Positions 8,945 to 17,736 of a DNA stretch of 64,000 bases are shown one piece after another (within the stretch, counting starts at the first letter, position 1; each line of letters starts with the position of its first letter). The translations under genes and the position numbers were made by a program. Under the pieces are notes generated by a model. The model did no database searches. It was not told the DNA's origin and saw nothing but the letters and a program-made list of their open reading frames with translations. This stretch comes from Nematocida homosporus (Eukaryota; Microsporidia), in assembly GCF_024244095.1 (NCBI RefSeq), contig NW_026250689.1, positions 1 through 64,000 on the forward strand, read 5' to 3'.

Positions 8945-10879
8945 ATGATCAGTCTCTTTAAAACAAGTAGCGGTGTTGATGGCATGAGGAAGTCTTGGTT
9001 GCTTTATGTCAGTAGTGTTATAGCAGTTAGATTCTTTGGGGATGAGATAACGGTAATTTTAAGCGATAAGGGTATTAAGAAAATCATTCATTATGATAGG
9101 AGTGGTGGTGGTGTGAGTGGTGGTGATAGTCGAGATAGTAGTATTCAGGTGGGTAATAATGTATCTAGTACCTTAGCTAGTAATCAAGTGGGTACTGGTA
9201 ATGTTAATGGTATTAGAGATAGTACTGGTACTGGTAATGGTAATGGTACTGGTAGAGATAGTACTACTAGAGATATTGGTGTTCAAGTGGGTAATGGTAG
9301 TATTAATGTTAGAGATAGTAATGGTGCTGGTAGTAGTACTAGAGATAGTAATGGTAGTAGTAGTAGAGATAGTAGTATTCAAGTAGGTAATGGTAATATT
9401 AATACTAGAGATAGTAATAGTAATGTTAATAGTATTAGAGATGGTAGTAATCAAGTAAGTAATGGTAAGACAAGTAGGAATACTACTCAACTAACTGGTG
9501 GCAATACTACTAATAGAAATGGTAATAGAGATAGTAGTAATAGAAATAGTAGTAGTAGAAATAGTAGTAGAAATAGAGATAGAGATGGTGAACGGCGGGG
9601 GTGTTGGGTGATAGAAGTGGGGAGTCGGATGGATGGGTTGAAAGTTGAGGAGGTGAGAAGAAAGGTACAGAGTAATGGTGGTCGGTTGGTTTATGTTTAT
9701 GACCGGATAATGCGGGGGATCAGTATTTGTGGGGGTGAGTTAAATCGGTGGCAGAAGGTTATGCTTGAATTAGGAGTGGAGGTGGTGGGGATAGAACCGG
9801 ATAAGAAGTATCGGAGTAGTTACTTACAGAAAGGTATTCCTGATAACTTCTATGTCAGTAGAATGGCTGAGTCTAGTTGGTTGGGTAGTGGTTGGTGGAA
9901 TAGAGTAGTTAGTAAGTACGTACGGAATAGTTACTTGGTGCGGAAGTCTTTTTGGTTTAAGTGGTACCGAGATATGTATGTTTATGCTGCTAGTTTAGAG
10001 ACTGGTAGTGGAGTTAGTATTCATGTGCTGGATACTAATGGAGTGTTTAACCATCCGGAAATAGAAGGAAGAGTACGAGTGAAGAAAGTACTAGGTAGGA
10101 ACTTGCCATTGGATGCACATGTGGTTTCGGTTGTTACGGCGGCGGCTGGTCAGACAACGGGATTAGGGAAAGAAGCTCAAGTTTATGTTTATCCGGTCTT
10201 TGATCGGTCTTTGGGATACTTAAGTGATATTCTTTGGGGGTTAGAAAGAGTTGCTAGTGAAGTAGTTCCTTGGGTTTCAGTTGTACTCTTACCCTTCTCT
10301 GGTGAAGTTTCGGATATTTTGGATGGAGCTCTTAAACACTTCTTTGATCGGAATGTTCATGTAGTAGCTGCAGCTGGTAATGATAGTAGTAATTCTTGCC
10401 AATTTAGTCCTGGTCGGTCGGCTTATGCCTTAACAGTTAGTAGTTTAACCGATACTTACCAAGTATCTAGTTGGTCTAACCAAGGTACTTGTACTGATGC
10501 TTACTCACCAGGTTTAGTTACAGTTGGTCAAACTCAAACTAATTCCTCAACAACCACCAGTACAACTCCTCATTACCGCCAAGAAGAAGGCACAAGTCTT
10601 TCTGCTGCCTACACAGCCGGGTACATCTCCCAACTTATTGAAAGAACCAACTATACATCCCAAGCACTCAAAACCTTCTTCCAATCAATTCCCAATCAAA
10701 TCACACCTCTTCCCCACCAAAGTTCACTCTTCCCAACTATTAACTCCAATCACACATACAACTCCATCATTTATGATGGTCTAATTCTTATCCTTTTCCT
10801 ATGTCTTCTTCTCATCCCGTTCTACTTCCTATTCAAGAACCGCCGCTATTCATTCATCCGGTACAACTCCCGCAAATAA
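8945..10879 (+). CDS. Subtilisin-like serine protease with propeptide, repeat region and C-terminal membrane anchor
   Basis: 644 residues. A hydrophobic N-terminal segment (MRKSWLLYVSSVIAV, residues 14-28) looks like a signal peptide; the Met at 8984 is an alternative start. Residues 53-214 are a low-complexity Arg-Asp-Ser/Asn/Gly region. Residues 219-290 resemble an I9 inhibitor propeptide, ending EVVGIEPDKKY. The S8 domain follows: Asp 363 in VLDTN, His about 392 in LDAHVVSVV, Asn 479 in AAAGND and Ser 551 in GTSLSAA, so triad and oxyanion Asn are present although the His motif lacks the usual HGT. Residues 610-631 form a membrane helix followed by a basic tail. Known microsporidian subtilisins act in the secretory pathway or spore; the role here is inferred. 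Confidence 0.88.
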   Translation: MISLFKTSSGVDGMRKSWLLYVSSVIAVRFFGDEITVILSDKGIKKIIHYDRSGGGVSGGDSRDSSIQVGNNVSSTLASNQVGTGNVNGIRDSTGTGNGNGTGRDSTTRDIGVQVGNGSINVRDSNGAGSSTRDSNGSSSRDSSIQVGNGNINTRDSNSNVNSIRDGSNQVSNGKTSRNTTQLTGGNTTNRNGNRDSSNRNSSSRNSSRNRDRDGERRGCWVIEVGSRMDGLKVEEVRRKVQSNGGRLVYVYDRIMRGISICGGELNRWQKVMLELGVEVVGIEPDKKYRSSYLQKGIPDNFYVSRMAESSWLGSGWWNRVVSKYVRNSYLVRKSFWFKWYRDMYVYAASLETGSGVSIHVLDTNGVFNHPEIEGRVRVKKVLGRNLPLDAHVVSVVTAAAGQTTGLGKEAQVYVYPVFDRSLGYLSDILWGLERVASEVVPWVSVVLLPFSGEVSDILDGALKHFFDRNVHVVAAAGNDSSNSCQFSPGRSAYALTVSSLTDTYQVSSWSNQGTCTDAYSPGLVTVGQTQTNSSTTTSTTPHYRQEEGTSLSAAYTAGYISQLIERTNYTSQALKTFFQSIPNQITPLPHQSSLFPTINSNHTYNSIIYDGLILILFLCLLLIPFYFLFKNRRYSFIRYNSRK

Positions 10880-11185
10880 CTACCAATTCACTTAAGATAA
10901 GATTAGATTGTGTTGGGTTTTGATTAGATTGAGTTAAGTATTATGTTAGTTGGTGTTTATATACTTACTTGTCTACTTACTTATCTATATCTACCTTCTT
11001 AACTTCACATAGCTTCACATAACACAACTTAACTCAATCTAACCCAAACTTAACTCAATCTTATCTTAACTCAATCAAATCAAATCAAAACAAAACACAA
11101 CCCAAACTTAACTTAATCTTAAAACAAACCCAACCAAATTTAAATCCAGTTCAATCCTAATACCATTTAATAAATTGATGCCATC
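10880..11185. other. Convergent spacer, GT-rich then CA-rich
   Basis: No gene seen. Bases 10895-10960 are GT-rich (GATTAGATTGAGTTAAG), and 10990-11160 are CA-rich (AACTCAATCTAACCC). The switch lies near 10970, between the two convergent 3' ends. Confidence 0.7.
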
Positions 11186-11623
11186 TTAACTCGCACTAAT
11201 TAACTCTAATAAAGTCGCTTGAATAGCCGGATTAATAAAGGCTGAGAAAGTCCTTTCTATATCCAATAACTGCTTATTAACTTCTTCTTCTAGCATATGT
11301 GTACCCGGTTCTATCTGAACTTTCACTAAGTACCGACTGTTAAGAATCCGACTTAACTTAAAGAGAATACTTAATCCAATCAAACCAACCATTGAACAAT
11401 GAGGAATAGTTGGTACAATCCCAATTTTCACCTCTAAACCATCAACTACTACTCTTTCCAACTCAACCACCCGTAATTCTTCTAAACTATAATCATGTTC
11501 CGGATCCTTTATCCCCCGCACTAATTGAAACACACTTTCAGCCGAAACCATCAACTCTCCATACATCCATTCCAAAGGATATTCCACCCTTTCGCCACCC
11601 ACAACCACCGGTGAAAAATTCAT
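11186..11623 (-). CDS. CIA2: Cytosolic Fe-S assembly targeting factor CIA2 (MIP18/DUF59 family)
   Basis: 145 residues. The family's diagnostic blocks are clear: GIKDPEHDYSLEELRVVELE, VPTIPHCSMVGLIGLSI with the conserved reactive Cys, and VQIEPGTHMLEEEVNKQLLDIERT. The domain fills residues 36-140 after a short N terminus. In the CIA targeting complex this protein, with Cia1 and Mms19, hands 4Fe-4S clusters to nuclear and cytosolic enzymes such as DNA polymerases and Rli1. Microsporidia keep Fe-S assembly as a main task of the mitosome, so its presence fits. The gene runs towards the subtilisin gene's 3' end. Confidence 0.95.
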   Translation of the reverse strand: MNFSPVVVGGERVEYPLEWMYGELMVSAESVFQLVRGIKDPEHDYSLEELRVVELERVVVDGLEVKIGIVPTIPHCSMVGLIGLSILFKLSRILNSRYLVKVQIEPGTHMLEEEVNKQLLDIERTFSAFINPAIQATLLELISAS

Positions 11624-11960
11624 CCCCCATCCATCACTCCCTCCTATATCACATTGGATTGAGTTAAGTTGAGTATGGTGTGGTGTGGTGTGGTATTGAG
11701 TTATGTTAAGTATGATGTTGAGTATGATGTGGTGTTGAGTCTGGTATTGGGTTAAGTATGGTGTGGTATGATGTGGTATTGAGTTAAGTTAAGATAAGAT
11801 AAGTTGCTTACATATACATACACAATACAATAACAACCCATATCTAATCTAATCAAAACACAACAAAACACCAAGACTATCTAATCAAAACACCAACACA
11901 ACCCATATCTAATCAAAACACCAACACAATCTAATCTAAAGACTAACTCATTTATTATCA
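11624..11960. other. Low-complexity spacer, GT-rich then CA-rich
   Basis: No gene seen. Bases 11650-11800 are tandem-like GTGGTGTGGTATTGAGTT DNA, and 11820-11950 are CA-rich with repeated AAAACACCAACAC words. Confidence 0.7.
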
Positions 11961-12275
11961 TTAGTAGTTAAGAGCTTCACCCTTAGCCTTCTTCTGGGCA
12001 CCAATTTCAACGTGTTTAGCCCTCTTAAAGACTTTGCACTGCTTACGCTTGCAAGTAGAACATTCCATCTTCAGAACTACTTTCTTAGTAGTCTTAGCCT
12101 TTCGGTGTAGAATAGGCTTAGTTTGACCTCCAAAACCTTTCTGTTTACGCTTATACCTTCTAGCCCCTTGAGCTAAAGGTCTTTCTTTACTCTTCTTATA
12201 TAGAGATACTTTATGCACTACATGCTTATTACAGCTTTGGCAATGAGTTCTTCTTGTTTTGGGATAGTTAACCAT
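11961..12275 (-). CDS. RPL42: 60S ribosomal protein eL42 (L36a/L44)
   Basis: 104 residues: VNYPKTRRTHCQSCNKH at the start, YKRKQKGFGGQTKPI in the middle, KAKTTKKVVLKMECSTC and a basic end. Two CxxC pairs (CQSC, CSTC) bind zinc. The E-site residue Pro in GGQTKP is kept; changes there give cycloheximide resistance in yeasts. The 3' end EALNY differs from the usual GQVIQF. The ATG follows TTTTTTAGCCCTGTA. Confidence 0.97.
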   Translation of the reverse strand: MVNYPKTRRTHCQSCNKHVVHKVSLYKKSKERPLAQGARRYKRKQKGFGGQTKPILHRKAKTTKKVVLKMECSTCKRKQCKVFKRAKHVEIGAQKKAKGEALNY

Positions 12276-12290
12276 TACAGGGCTAAAAAA
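12276..12290 (-). promoter_or_regulatory. T-run/C-patch initiator of eL42
   Basis: On the coding strand TTTTTTAGCCCTGTA runs straight into the ATG, matching the eL34 arrangement. Confidence 0.6.
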
Positions 12291-12880
12291 TAAAAGTTAA
12301 AATAGTAGTTAAGATTGTATTATGTTGATAAGAGGTAGATAAGTAAATATTTAGACTTGGTTAATAGTTGGATTTAGTTGGTTCATTGGGTTGAAGACTA
12401 TACTGAAATTTTAGGTTGAGTTGATCGGAGGATTCTTCTGAATTAAGTATTAAGTGGGGTTGAGTTGGTATTGGGTGGTGTGATGTATTGGGTGGTATGG
12501 TATTGGGTAGAGTAGAGTTGAGTTGAGTTAAGTTGATGTTAAGTATTGAGTAGAGTAGAGTTAAGTTGGGTATAAGTTAAGTATAAGTTGAGTATTGAGT
12601 TAAGTATGGTATGGTATGGTATTGAGTGGGGTTGGGTATTGAGTAGAGTTAAGTATTGGGTTGGGTTTAGATTGAGTAGAGTTAAGTTTAGCATTGAGTT
12701 GAGTATTGAGTTGAGTAAAGTTTAGTATTGAGTAGAGTATAAGTTGAGTATTGAGTTAAGTTAAGTATAAGTTGAGTATTGGATGGTGTTAATAAATGGA
12801 CTAAGTTAAGTTAAGTTAAGTATTGAATTGAGTAGTAAAGATAAGTAAGTATACCAACCGAATACCAACATAATACTTAA
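12291..12880. other. Low-complexity GT-rich spacer
   Basis: No gene. Bases 12450-12830 are almost wholly made of TTGAGTT, TTAAGTA, TATTGAGT and GTAGAGT words on the plus strand. Confidence 0.7.
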
Positions 12881-12980
12881 CTCTATTAAAGACATTCCTT
12901 GATATAAATGCTGGTACCATTTATTAGATAAATAAGGGTGTGTTGGAATAAGATGACGTCATATTAAGTTAGTATTAGTT
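12881..12980 (+). repeat. Dispersed TGACGTCA element, copy 1
   Basis: Begins CTCTATTAAAGACATTCCTTGA, passes GGTACCATTTATT and AATAAGGGTGTGTTGG, and ends with the palindrome GATGACGTCATATTAAG (TGACGTCA at 12954-12961) and TTAGTATT. The same order of blocks recurs at 15961-16056, 18500-18640, 23428-23565 and, in part, 30543-30615. Confidence 0.75.
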
Positions 12981-13030
12981 TAGTATTGAGTTAGTATTGA
13001 GTTGAGTAGTGGCCGTATGACAGTACTACA

Positions 13031-13095
13031 GTAAAGATAAGATAAGATAAGTAAAGATAAGATAAGATAAGTAAAGATAAGATAAGATAAGTAAA
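13031..13095. repeat. 20-bp tandem repeat
   Basis: Unit GTAAAGATAAGATAAGATAA, slightly over three copies, ending 17 bp before the Dim1 stop codon. Confidence 0.85.
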
Positions 13096-13111
13096 GTAAT
13101 GCTTGATTTAA

Positions 13112-14026
13112 TTAGGCGGCAAAAGATATGCCATTCTCTTTGAACTTGATAAGTAGGAAGAGAAAGTCTTCAGGAGTCATTTTAGCCGCTCGTTCTTTCT
13201 CTAGTTGACTGCTGGTTAGGGCTTGAGTTAGGGCATTTTCTTGTTCAGGAGTTAGTTTGGACTCTTCTTCTGGTAATTCTGGTTCTTCTAGTAGTTCTAC
13301 TTCCATATCTTCAGTTGGACTGACTAGTAAATTAGCAGTAGTAGTAGAACTACGTTTGAATAAGAGATTACGAATAGCATTCTGCTTAAAGATTGATCCG
13401 ATTGTTTTGTTCTTCCGGCTAAAACAGATCTTAACTAGTCCATCAAATTCATTCAAGTCTATATTAGGCTGTTCCCGTTTAGGCTCAATCCGGACAATAC
13501 TTGACTCTACCTTAGGAGGCGGCCTAAAACTCTTCTTAGATACTTTCATAACATGTTGCACATTAGCCCTTATCTGCACAGAAACAGATAAGCGACAGTA
13601 ATAAGAATCTCCTACCGAAGCACATAAACGTAAAGCAAATTCACGTTGAAACATTAGAACAGCCGCTCTAAACCGACATTTTAACAACTTAAAAGTCAAA
13701 GGACTGCTTATCTGATAGGGCGTATTGGCCACACATAAATCAAATTCCGGAAAATCAACTTCAATTGCATCACCAATCACCAACTGTAATTTTTGCCGTC
13801 TTTGTCCCACCCGTTTAAGTAAATCACTTGCTATCTTTTTATCCGTTTCGATAGCTACTACTCTTTTAGATCTTTCTAATAATTTAAGTGTTAAATTTCC
13901 ACTTCCTGGTCCTATCTCTAAAACTGTATCTGAAGGTCTAATTCGGGCTTTATCTACTAAAACTGATACGATACCTGGATTCTTTAATAGATGTTGGCCA
14001 AATGACTTCTTGAGTGTTTCTGACAT
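13112..14026 (-). CDS. DIM1: 18S rRNA (adenine-N6) dimethyltransferase Dim1
   Basis: 304 residues of the KsgA/Dim1 family, which dimethylates two adenines near the 3' end of small-subunit rRNA during ribosome assembly. Seen: KKSFGQHLLKNPGIV at the N terminus, SAM-binding VLEIGPGSGNLTLKLL (about residues 35-50), acidic ETDKK, VIGDAIEVDFP, and the catalytic NTPYQISSPLTFKLL, which carries the eukaryotic NTPY form. VQIRANVQHVMKVSKKSFRPPPKVESSIVRIEP follows as in eukaryotic Dim1. A non-conserved acidic stretch (about 240-265) sits in the C-terminal domain. It is divergent from Sec63 with 31 bp between the ATGs. Confidence 0.95.
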   Translation of the reverse strand: MSETLKKSFGQHLLKNPGIVSVLVDKARIRPSDTVLEIGPGSGNLTLKLLERSKRVVAIETDKKIASDLLKRVGQRRQKLQLVIGDAIEVDFPEFDLCVANTPYQISSPLTFKLLKCRFRAAVLMFQREFALRLCASVGDSYYCRLSVSVQIRANVQHVMKVSKKSFRPPPKVESSIVRIEPKREQPNIDLNEFDGLVKICFSRKNKTIGSIFKQNAIRNLLFKRSSTTTANLLVSPTEDMEVELLEEPELPEEESKLTPEQENALTQALTSSQLEKERAAKMTPEDFLFLLIKFKENGISFAA

Positions 14027-14057
14027 CTATAAATTATTTAATTTACTTGGTCTAATT

Positions 14058-15752
14058 ATGCATAGTAAGTACGAGTACGATAGTAGTGGGGTCTCTTCTT
14101 CCCTTCTAGCAGTTGGTTTATTAGTTCCTATAGTCCTTGGGACTTATTCCCGGGCTTTTAGCAAGAAAGAGATAAAATCTCTTATCTGTGGTTGTAGTGA
14201 GTGTCAGAGAGGAGTTAAACGTAGTCGGGGACTCAATTGGTGGCAGATTATCTTTTGGAGTGCTTGTTGTTTGTTAGTTTTACCTTTGCGAAATATCATA
14301 GTTAGGGAGTATGGTCGTAGTGGGACTTTTGATCCGTATAAGGTCCTGGGAGTAGCTAAGGCAGTGGGAGCAGCTGGTATTGAGAAGGCTTATCGCGAGA
14401 AACTGCGGGAGACGAAGTTTAAAGTCAGAGATAGACGTAAGAGTAAAGAAGTCTTACAGGAAGTCATTCGGGCCCACCAGACCCTAAGTGATGCTAAGTT
14501 GCGGGAGAATTGGGATAACTTTGGGGAAGGTGAGAAGAAGGAAAGTCATGTAGTGGCTATTCCGGCTTGGGCAATGAAGAAGAGTTCAGCTGGGTTTATG
14601 TTGGCTGTTTATTTGGTCTTACTAGGCGTAATTCTGCCCCGAGTAGTTTCGGCTATTTGGAAGATATCCTTTAACTATGCGGCGGTGGGTTTAGAGTATC
14701 GGAGTACTGAAAGACTTTACCAGCGCATGAAAGGAGTCAAGAAGTGTTTTACCTTGAATACATTAGTGGAATGGCTGGCTGAAGACTGTTTTGAACTGAG
14801 TGAGTATAAGTGGCGGACGCCTAGTAGTAATCTTAAGCACTTAGTAAGTATTCTAGTGAGTGAATGTACTATTCCTTTAAGTAGTAATGAGGAGAGGATG
14901 GGAGTAGTTATTGGATTTAGTATGTTATGTTTACGTAATGAACAAGTCTTAGCTAGTTTACATCAGGATGATATTGGGTATGCTCAGGATATCTTGTTAA
15001 AAGGGGCTAAAGCTATTCGGATGATTAGTTTAGTATTGAAACAGAAGGAGATTTACTATTTAGGGTACGATTTAGAAAGAGCTGTAGTTCAATCTGTACC
15101 TGATGTGAAGTATTGGGAGATGCAGTATCCTGATATTTCATTTACTGATACGTTTATCAATTGTTTTGAAGGTAAAAAAGAAGAGTTAGTTAAATCAGCT
15201 GCTGATCAAAGAGTAGATCAAAGTATGTTTAAGGCTAAAATTACAGCTATTGATTTGTATACGACTGTTGAAGGTCCCATTACTAAGGAAGAGTACATTA
15301 CTGGTAGTCTTAATCCTAATCTTCGGGTGGTTATTACGAAAGAAGGTAGTCAGACGGGGTATAAGGCGCCTGTGCATAAGAGATTGCGCCGGGAAGAGAT
15401 AGATTTTGGTGATCTTTCTTTACTGGAAACAGATCTCTGTCCTGAACTTAATCCGGTTGAGTTGGAGAAGGCTCCTGTTCTATTACGACATACAACTTGT
15501 TTACCAGTTCATGCTCCCTTATGTCGAGTACCTCAGACTTACGACTGGGCAGTTGTAGTTGAAGTAAATGGTGTACCTCTAGCTAACTCACCACCATTTA
15601 CTCCTGGTCCTTGTGATACAGAAGTCCTTTTTAAACTACCTGCCTTACAAACTCTATCTACTCAGAAGAGAGTTATCATTGACATTCGGTTGATTTCCTG
15701 TAAGTTCTTTGGCCGGGATGTTCTAGCCCGTAAATCACTGACTCTTAAGTAG
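14058..15752 (+). CDS. SEC63: Sec63-like ER translocon subunit with degenerate J domain
   Basis: 564 residues. Order: membrane segment about 13-30, a Cys-rich loop, second span about 64-84, a J-like domain about 90-155 starting FDPYKVLGVAKAVGAAGIEKAYREKL, third span about 173-196 preceded by IPAWAMKKSS (yeast IALPSW), then a Sec63/Brl region to the end. This is the Sec63 arrangement; the J domain lies in the ER lumen and normally recruits Kar2/BiP for post-translational import. The HPD triad is absent: the position reads KFKVRD. The start 14058 is chosen because earlier in-frame codons would lie inside the antisense Dim1 gene. Coding G content falls and C rises towards the 3' end. Confidence 0.85.
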   Translation: MHSKYEYDSSGVSSSLLAVGLLVPIVLGTYSRAFSKKEIKSLICGCSECQRGVKRSRGLNWWQIIFWSACCLLVLPLRNIIVREYGRSGTFDPYKVLGVAKAVGAAGIEKAYREKLRETKFKVRDRRKSKEVLQEVIRAHQTLSDAKLRENWDNFGEGEKKESHVVAIPAWAMKKSSAGFMLAVYLVLLGVILPRVVSAIWKISFNYAAVGLEYRSTERLYQRMKGVKKCFTLNTLVEWLAEDCFELSEYKWRTPSSNLKHLVSILVSECTIPLSSNEERMGVVIGFSMLCLRNEQVLASLHQDDIGYAQDILLKGAKAIRMISLVLKQKEIYYLGYDLERAVVQSVPDVKYWEMQYPDISFTDTFINCFEGKKEELVKSAADQRVDQSMFKAKITAIDLYTTVEGPITKEEYITGSLNPNLRVVITKEGSQTGYKAPVHKRLRREEIDFGDLSLLETDLCPELNPVELEKAPVLLRHTTCLPVHAPLCRVPQTYDWAVVVEVNGVPLANSPPFTPGPCDTEVLFKLPALQTLSTQKRVIIDIRLISCKFFGRDVLARKSLTLK

Positions 15753-15960
15753 TCCACTTATATCTACCTATCTCTACTGAGCATGAAAACAAGTGATAGT
15801 TGTCTATCACTCATTAGTGCGTATAACCCAATAAAAGCATACTCATTAACACTTTATTAAGATAAGATAAGTATTACGTTGAGTTGGTTTATGACCTACT
15901 TACTCACTACTTAGTACTCACTACATACTAACTTAGTAGTACTCACTACATACTAAACTA
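15753..15960. other. AT-rich spacer with ACTTAC words
   Basis: No gene. It contains GATAAGATAAG and repeated ACTCACTACATACTAA words leading into a TGACGTCA element. Confidence 0.6.
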
Positions 15961-16056
15961 ATACTAACTTAATATGACGTCATTTTATTTCAACTCACCC
16001 AATACATACTCAATAAATGGTACCCAGACTTATCTCAAGTACTATCTTTAATAGAG
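15961..16056 (-). repeat. Dispersed TGACGTCA element, copy 2
   Basis: On the minus strand it reads CTCTATTAAAGATAGTACTTGA, GGTACCATTTATTGAG, then AAATGACGTCATATTAAG and TTAGTATT, the same order as copy 1 at 12881-12980. The palindrome is at 15975-15982. Confidence 0.75.
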
Positions 16057-16290
16057 TATTAAGTTAGGATTAAGTTAAGTTAGGCCGTAATTATGTAGGT
16101 CTCTTCTTTATTAGCTGGTTTAGTTTACTACCCGTTCTTACTCAACTACTTAGATTGAGTTAAGTTAAGCTAATTTGTCTTACCATTTATATAACTTAGT
16201 ACTTACTTAATACACACATAAACTTAACTTAGTACTTACTTAACTTAACTTAGTGCTTACTTAACACGCACATAAACTTAACTAATACCT
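16057..16290. other. Low-complexity spacer between two repeats
   Basis: No gene. Repeated ACTTAGTACTTACTTAA and CACATAAACTTAACTTA words. Confidence 0.6.
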
Positions 16291-16642
16291 ACTGTTGTGC
16301 CCCAGCGGAGGTATAGGACCTCTCATCCAAATATACTCAACGAAAGACAAATTGGGTTAGTATTGAGTTGGTATGCGAGTCTGAGTCGTTTCTAGACCTG
16401 ATATAGTTCTGTGCGAATCCTTCATGTATCTCCTGGAAGTCTGAGAAAGTCCCTTATCAATCTTCGTCGTATATTTATACCCTGAAACAAGTGATAACAA
16501 GATTGAGTTGGTTTTGGAATATCTTAGCTTATCTAAAGTAGTAAGGAATAAATATCTACATTATATGTACTTACTCGTCTAAAAGTAGAAATGAGTTGAG
16601 AATCTCATTAAAGATGTGTAGGGAATCGTACAAACACCACAG
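16291..16642 (+). repeat. Dispersed repeat, copy B
   Basis: Aligns with the reverse complement of 4392-4730 from ACTGTTG-GCCCCAG at its left end to TACAAACAC at its right end. It ends about 140 bp before the ATG of the 16784 gene. No long reading frame. Confidence 0.8.
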
Positions 16643-16751
16643 TTGGTATTGAATAGACATACTTAGAAAGTAAGTCTTTTTGATATTCTACTAATTTAGA
16701 GAATTTGCTTGGCTAAGACTAGAATATTTTTGATATTGATATAGTATAGAT

Positions 16752-16759
16752 TATAAATA
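16752..16759 (+). promoter_or_regulatory. TATA box of the 16784 gene
   Basis: TATAAATA, 24 bp before the ATG; identical 8-mers stand at similar distances before 20984, 45936 and 54420. Confidence 0.6.
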
Positions 16760-16783
16760 AAATGTGAGATAGCAAATTGTAAA

Positions 16784-17695
16784 ATGAACAAAAGGTTAAA
16801 TGAATACTCTTTGAATGTTTATCAAGTAGTTTGCTTGGTTATTGGTTTGTGTTGTGTCTGGTGTAGTGCTGGTGAGGATTTAGATGAGATGGGGTTGTTT
16901 GGTCCATCTAAAGAAGACATGTTATATATAGATAGTCAACTAGCATCGGTTTATGATGAGATAACCAATGCAATAAACGAGCTGAAAGACTTAAAGAATA
17001 AACGAGCAATGCGAATAGATCGAATAAAGCTGGGCCAACAGGGCCTCATGGAACAAGAACAACAGCTTTATACGGGCTTGGAGTCAATCCAAAGCAATCC
17101 CAGCGGCCTTGACAAATTAGAGGATATGTTCAAACAGAAGAAGATTAAGGTGATATCTGAACTAGTTAAAGAAGAATTAATACAGGAAAGTCTTAATATA
17201 GCTATCCAACAAATGGAACAATGGTTATCTAAATGCGAGAATATCCAGATGCCAGAGAAATCGCGAAGGGAGAGCATAGGTAAGCTAGCAATGATGATAG
17301 AACCAATACAGCAAATTACGAGTGACTTAACGGGCCCACAAAATCAATTCCCCAATCCAAAAATAAGCAGAATTGAAATTGATCTAATCGCAATAGGCGC
17401 CTTATGCGATTCCCATGAATTAAAACGCCGATTCGTTACGATCATGGTAACAGAACTAATCAAAATAAGACCTAATATTAATACGTTAGACCGGGACAAT
17501 ATAACTCAAGTTGTGGATTCAGTGATAGATCAAGTATTGATAAATGATAAACTCAAAAGCCCCGACATCATATCTACGATAATTGAAAAAACGCTAGCTC
17601 AACTTGATGGTACATCTAAAAACACGGAAGTCAAAAGTGAAAGTGAAAGTAAACAGAAGCCCACAGATCCCGAACCCTCTAATTCAAGAGCTTAA
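16784..17695 (+). CDS. Secreted coiled-coil protein, N-terminal part of a broken family gene (303 aa)
   Basis: Open frame of 303 codons with a probable signal peptide (VYQVVCLVIGLCCVWCSAG, residues 12-30), then helical, coiled-coil-like sequence rich in Glu, Lys and Ile (DEITNAINELKDLKNKR) and a polar end (SESESKQKPTDPEP). The next 700 bp contain further protein-like pieces in other frames that match the C-terminal domain of the intact gene at 20984, and both genes have the same 3' flank. I therefore read it as the surviving front part of a decayed paralogue. With its own TATA box it may still be expressed as a shortened secreted protein. Function is unknown. Confidence 0.6.
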   Translation: MNKRLNEYSLNVYQVVCLVIGLCCVWCSAGEDLDEMGLFGPSKEDMLYIDSQLASVYDEITNAINELKDLKNKRAMRIDRIKLGQQGLMEQEQQLYTGLESIQSNPSGLDKLEDMFKQKKIKVISELVKEELIQESLNIAIQQMEQWLSKCENIQMPEKSRRESIGKLAMMIEPIQQITSDLTGPQNQFPNPKISRIEIDLIAIGALCDSHELKRRFVTIMVTELIKIRPNINTLDRDNITQVVDSVIDQVLINDKLKSPDIISTIIEKTLAQLDGTSKNTEVKSESESKQKPTDPEPSNSRA

Positions 17696-17736
17696 TCAAG
17701 CAATCCCCAAACTAACGAAGCAGGCATGGACGGTAA

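Noticed and set aside
13725..14057. Upstream extension of the Sec63 frame by 111 codons
   Set aside because: It is antisense to conserved Dim1 coding sequence, and Sec63 homology begins after the ATG at 14058.
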